Part shown: positions 60,921 through 64,000 of the stretch, in pieces
How the letters are laid out: every line of letters begins with the position of its first letter
Position numbering within the stretch: position 1 is the stretch's first letter
From: Tepidamorphus gemmatus
Lineage (GTDB): Bacteria > Pseudomonadota > Alphaproteobacteria > Rhizobiales > Tepidamorphaceae
NCBI RefSeq assembly: GCF_004346195.1
Contig: NZ_SMAK01000005.1
Coordinates: 124,001-188,000 of the forward strand
Length of the DNA stretch: 64,000 nt
Direction: 5' to 3'
Notes under the pieces: model-generated
What the model saw: the letters and a program-made list of their open reading frames with translations, nothing else
What the model was told of the DNA's origin: nothing
Databases searched by the model: none
Translations under genes and position numbers: made by a program

Positions 60921-63557
60921 ATGACTTCGAGCCGGCGGGCGAAGGTGCGCTTGCGGCCGGTTACCGGTCTCGCCGGGGGGCTGTCTGCCGTCCTGCTCGC
61001 CTCCTACGCCCCGGCCACCGGCCAGACCCCGGGTCCCATGGAGGAGGCTCGCGCCGGCATTGAAGCGTTTCTGGCCTCCATCAACTTTCAGATCCGTCAG
61101 GAAGAGCTTGCGGCGCTCAGCCTCCTGTTCGGGATCCTCGCCTTCGCGGTGACGGTGGCGATCCTGCTGGTCCGCACACGTCGGCGGCTTGCCGAGGAAA
61201 TCCGCCTTGGAGCGGAACGCACGGCGGAGCTGAATGCCCGTATCGACCGTGCCGAGATGCTGCTGTCGGCCGAGCAGCAGGCGCTCGTCGTCTGGATGGC
61301 GGACAGCGAGACCCCGGAGATTCACGCCGAGCCGGGGCGCTCGAAGGCGTTGCCGCCGCGCGACGGCGATCTGCTTGCCTTCGGGAAATGGCTCGAGCCG
61401 GAGTCCGCACTCGAACTGGAGGCGGCCGTGGCGCTGCTGCGTGGCCGCGGCGAGAGCTTCAACCTCATGCTCCGCACGCGATCCGGCGGACATGTCGAGG
61501 CCGACGGACGCACCGCCGGCGGACGTGCGGTGCTGCGGCTGCGGGACCTGGCCGGCCAACGTCGCGAGCTGGCCGAGATCTATGATGGCTACAAGCGGCT
61601 GATGCGCGAGAACGAGACGTTCCGGACGTTGCTCGAGGCCCTGCCCGCTCCGGTCTGGCTTGCCGATGCCGACGACCGTACCACCTGGACGAACACGGCC
61701 TTCCGACGGGCGCACGGCGAGACCGGTTCGGACACCGGCGCGCGTGCATTCCTCACCGAAGAGGCGCGGCGCAGCCTCGCGGCGGCACGCGATGAGACCG
61801 GCGTCGGCCACATCCAGATGGCGCGTTCGATCGACAACGTGCAGCGGGTCTTCGACCTGTACGAGGTCGCCACTGCCCGCTGTGCCGGCGGCATCGCCAT
61901 CGACATTACCGATCTGGAACGGCTGAGCCGGGAGCTGTCGCGGCGCGAGGACGTCCACGCCCGGACCCTCAACCAGATTTCCGCCGGCATCGCCGTGTTC
62001 GGGCCGGATCGTCGGCTCGCCTTCTACAACCGTGCCTTCCGCGAGATCTGGTCGCTGGAGGACGACTTCCTCGCCGGAGCTCCGGGCTACGGCGAGATTC
62101 TCGACCGCCTGCGCGGGGCCGGACGCCTGCCCGAACAGGCCGACTACCGCGACTGGCGCAGCCGCCAGCTGGCAATCTTCGACGCCCGCTCGCCGCAATC
62201 CACCGACGACCAGGCGCTGTGGCACCTGCCGGACGGGCGCGTGCTGCGGGCTGCGCGCAATCGCCAGAGTGACGGCGCGGTCGCCTGCCTGTTCGAGGAC
62301 ATCAGCGTCGCCCTCGACCTGGAAAGCCGCCTCGTCGCCGCGACCCGGGTGCAACGTGAGACACTCGAGGCGCTCGACGAGGGGATCGTCGTGTTCGGCA
62401 GCGATGGCCGGATGCGTCTCCACAATCCGGCCTTCGCGGCGATCTGGAAACTGTCGCCGGAAGGCCTCGGCGGGCTGCCGCACGTCGAGGAGGTGATCGG
62501 CTGGTGCCGCAGCCTGCACGACGATCGGAAGGTCTGGGAGATGCTGCGCGGCGCGGTCACCGGCCTGACCGACAGCCGCGAGGCAGCAACCGCACGGCTG
62601 GAACGGCGCGACGGCAGCGTCATCGACATGCGCGTCCTGCCGCTGCCCGACGGCGGCACGCTCGTCGTGTTTACCGACATCAGCGCGTCGGCCCGCATGG
62701 AACGGGCCCTGCGCGACCGCAACGAGGCGCTGCTCACGGCCGCGCGCATCAAGAACGAGTTCGTCCACAAGGTGTCCTACGAACTGCGCGCACCGCTGAC
62801 CAACATCATCGGCTTCGCCCAGTTGATGAACGACATGCCCGAGGCCGAACTCGGCGAGCGCCAGCGCGAATACACCGGTTACATCCTGTCCTCGTCGAGC
62901 GCGCTGCTCGCCATCATCAACGACATTCTCGATCTGGCCACGATCGATGCCGGGGTGATGGAGCTCGAGATTGCACAGGTCGACATCCGCGGCGCCGCAC
63001 TCGCCGCCGCCGATGCCTTGCGCGACCGGAGCGCGGAAGCGTCGATCACGCTCGACATCCGCATCCCCGAGGACATCGGCGCCTTCGAGGCCGATGAGAA
63101 ACGGATCCGCCAGATCCTGTTCAACCTGCTGTCCAACGCGATCGGATTCAGCGAGTCCGGCCAGACGGTGCGGCTCGAGGCACGGCGTCCGGACCCGGAA
63201 ACGGTCGCCTTCACCGTGGCCGACGAGGGACGTGGCATCCCCAAGGAGGTGCGTGACGCCGTGTTCGAGCGCTTCGAGAGCTATTCCCAAGGCGCGAGAT
63301 ACCGCGGCCCCGGACTCGGTCTGTCGATCGTCAAGAGTTTCGTCGAGTTGCACGGCGGCACGGTCGATCTCGTCTCCGAGCCGGGTCGCGGCACCACCGT
63401 GACCTGCACCTTCCCGGCCCGTCATCGCGCGCGCGGCGCGGCAGACGCCAGAATGATGGAACCCGCTGCCGCGACGGTCTATACCCTGCCACGCCGAACG
63501 CCGCCGGCTAACGAGCCGCGGCCGTCGGAGGAAGGGCTGGGCCGTCATCCGGTCTAG
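60921..63557 (+). CDS. divL: DivL, histidine-kinase-like cell-cycle protein with Tyr at the phospho site
   Basis: 878 residues. A TM helix at about 66-86 follows a possible signal-like N-terminus. Several PAS-like domains cover about 220-600, with PAS marks LLEALPAPVWLADADDRTTW, NQISAGIAVFGPDRRLAFYN and TLEALDEGIVVFGSDGRMRL. The H-box reads NEFVHKVSYELRAPLTNIIG with Tyr620 where kinases have His, the defining feature of Caulobacter DivL (Tyr550). The ATPase domain keeps ILFNLLSNAIGFSESG, VADEGRGIP and GLGLSIVKSFVELHGG. In Caulobacter DivL stimulates CckA and is inhibited by phosphorylated DivK, so it controls CtrA. Flanked by ahcY and tsaE. Confidence 0.93.
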   Translation: MTSSRRAKVRLRPVTGLAGGLSAVLLASYAPATGQTPGPMEEARAGIEAFLASINFQIRQEELAALSLLFGILAFAVTVAILLVRTRRRLAEEIRLGAERTAELNARIDRAEMLLSAEQQALVVWMADSETPEIHAEPGRSKALPPRDGDLLAFGKWLEPESALELEAAVALLRGRGESFNLMLRTRSGGHVEADGRTAGGRAVLRLRDLAGQRRELAEIYDGYKRLMRENETFRTLLEALPAPVWLADADDRTTWTNTAFRRAHGETGSDTGARAFLTEEARRSLAAARDETGVGHIQMARSIDNVQRVFDLYEVATARCAGGIAIDITDLERLSRELSRREDVHARTLNQISAGIAVFGPDRRLAFYNRAFREIWSLEDDFLAGAPGYGEILDRLRGAGRLPEQADYRDWRSRQLAIFDARSPQSTDDQALWHLPDGRVLRAARNRQSDGAVACLFEDISVALDLESRLVAATRVQRETLEALDEGIVVFGSDGRMRLHNPAFAAIWKLSPEGLGGLPHVEEVIGWCRSLHDDRKVWEMLRGAVTGLTDSREAATARLERRDGSVIDMRVLPLPDGGTLVVFTDISASARMERALRDRNEALLTAARIKNEFVHKVSYELRAPLTNIIGFAQLMNDMPEAELGERQREYTGYILSSSSALLAIINDILDLATIDAGVMELEIAQVDIRGAALAAADALRDRSAEASITLDIRIPEDIGAFEADEKRIRQILFNLLSNAIGFSESGQTVRLEARRPDPETVAFTVADEGRGIPKEVRDAVFERFESYSQGARYRGPGLGLSIVKSFVELHGGTVDLVSEPGRGTTVTCTFPARHRARGAADARMMEPAAATVYTLPRRTPPANEPRPSEEGLGRHPV

Positions 63558-63578
63558 CGCCGTCGCCGAGGACTGCCG

Positions 63579-64000
63579 GTGCACCCGCACGAATCGACCA
63601 TCCCCGCAGGCACTGCAGTGCGGCTGCGCTCGCAGGCCGAAACCGAGCGTCTCGCCGAAGCGGTCGCAGCGTCCGCGCGCGCCGGCGACCACATCCTGCT
63701 GTCCGGCGATCTCGGAGCCGGCAAATCGACCTTCGCCCGGGCGCTGATCCGGGCGGTTGCCGACCAGTCCCGGCTCGACGTGCCGAGCCCGACCTTCACC
63801 CTGGTGCAGGACTACGACCTGCCGCGTCTGCGCGTCCTGCATCTCGATCTGTACCGCATCGGCGATCCCCGCGAGCTCGACGAGCTCGGCATCGACGACC
63901 TGGCTCCGGCCGCCCTCGTTGTGGTCGAATGGTCCGAGCGGGCGCCCGGCCGGTTCGCCGGCAACGTCCTGGAAGTGTCGCTCGCGCTCGATCCGGCCGC
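63579..64000 (+). CDS. tsaE: tRNA threonylcarbamoyladenosine biosynthesis ATPase TsaE (partial at right edge)
   Basis: 140 codons are visible from a GTG at 63579 before the window ends. P-loop LSGDLGAGKSTFARALIRA, then VPSPTFTLVQDYDLPRL, LHLDLYRIGDPRELDELGID and VVVEWSERAP form the full TsaE core. It works with TsaB and TsaD to make t6A in tRNA. In many relatives the protein is longer because a phosphotransferase-like domain is fused after the TsaE part; the edge cuts off too early to tell. Confidence 0.93.
   Translation, partial: MHPHESTIPAGTAVRLRSQAETERLAEAVAASARAGDHILLSGDLGAGKSTFARALIRAVADQSRLDVPSPTFTLVQDYDLPRLRVLHLDLYRIGDPRELDELGIDDLAPAALVVVEWSERAPGRFAGNVLEVSLALDPA

Noticed and set aside
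60816-63842. A 1008-codon minus-strand frame opposite divL and tsaE
   Set aside because: Antisense of two well-identified genes, no recognisable domain, composition of a frame shadow.

Overview
The window is GC-rich (by eye about two-thirds G+C) and densely coded, with many 1-4 base ATGA, GTGA and TGATG gene overlaps. It reads as an alphaproteobacterial chromosome of the order Hyphomicrobiales (Rhizobiales). The strongest markers are the pckA / chvI-chvG-hprK-EIIA-HPr-ahcY-divL-tsaE gene order, the phyR/nepR-ecfG general stress response core, an hmuP-type haem uptake locus and ethylmalonyl-CoA pathway genes. I cannot name a genus. I found no tRNA, rRNA, CRISPR array or insertion sequence.

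Layout. (1) 1-7559: haem/iron uptake. A TonB-dependent haem receptor, a small exported protein, exbB and two exbD genes run leftward off the edge. hmuP-hmuT-hmuU-hmuV run rightward from a shared promoter zone. No hmuS is present. (2) 7632-13503: the ABC-F ATPase uup, an orphan membrane histidine kinase, a family 5 solute-binding protein and the relic start of a second copy. (3) 13667-25271: a catabolic island. Leftward runs a TRAP transporter, cupin, IclR regulator and hydantoinase A/B operon behind a palindromic operator. Rightward run an SDR dehydrogenase, an EamA exporter, a GntR/FCD regulator and a KDPG-type aldolase. (4) 25378-30633: the general stress response core with EcfG-type promoters, a HWE kinase whose membrane domain carries the ethylene-receptor ligand residues, and small stress proteins. 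(5) 30647-39643: a leftward array of a coiled-coil protein, an unknown protein, an AAA+ ATPase, another unknown protein and a DUF2333 membrane protein, followed by a CHASE-PAS-HWE kinase and a single-domain receiver. This is the least understood system here. (6) 39878-45438: methylsuccinyl-CoA dehydrogenase and crotonyl-CoA carboxylase/reductase, which share an upstream sequence box, with two membrane proteins and a DMT exporter between them. (7) 45441-52526: a broken PIN toxin relic, lepA, an RND efflux pump and a chemoreceptor tail relic. (8) 52565-64000: pckA, a HugZ-like protein, the ChvI/ChvG system with the regulatory PTS, ahcY, divL (with Tyr in place of the catalytic His) and the start of tsaE.

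Working together: the ChvG-ChvI/HprK/EIIA/HPr block couples envelope and carbon status to gene expression next to gluconeogenic pckA. The ethylmalonyl-CoA genes serve growth on C2 units or polyhydroxybutyrate. Four histidine-kinase-like sensors outside ChvG (orphan kinase, two HWE kinases, DivL) give this 64 kb an unusually high sensor content.
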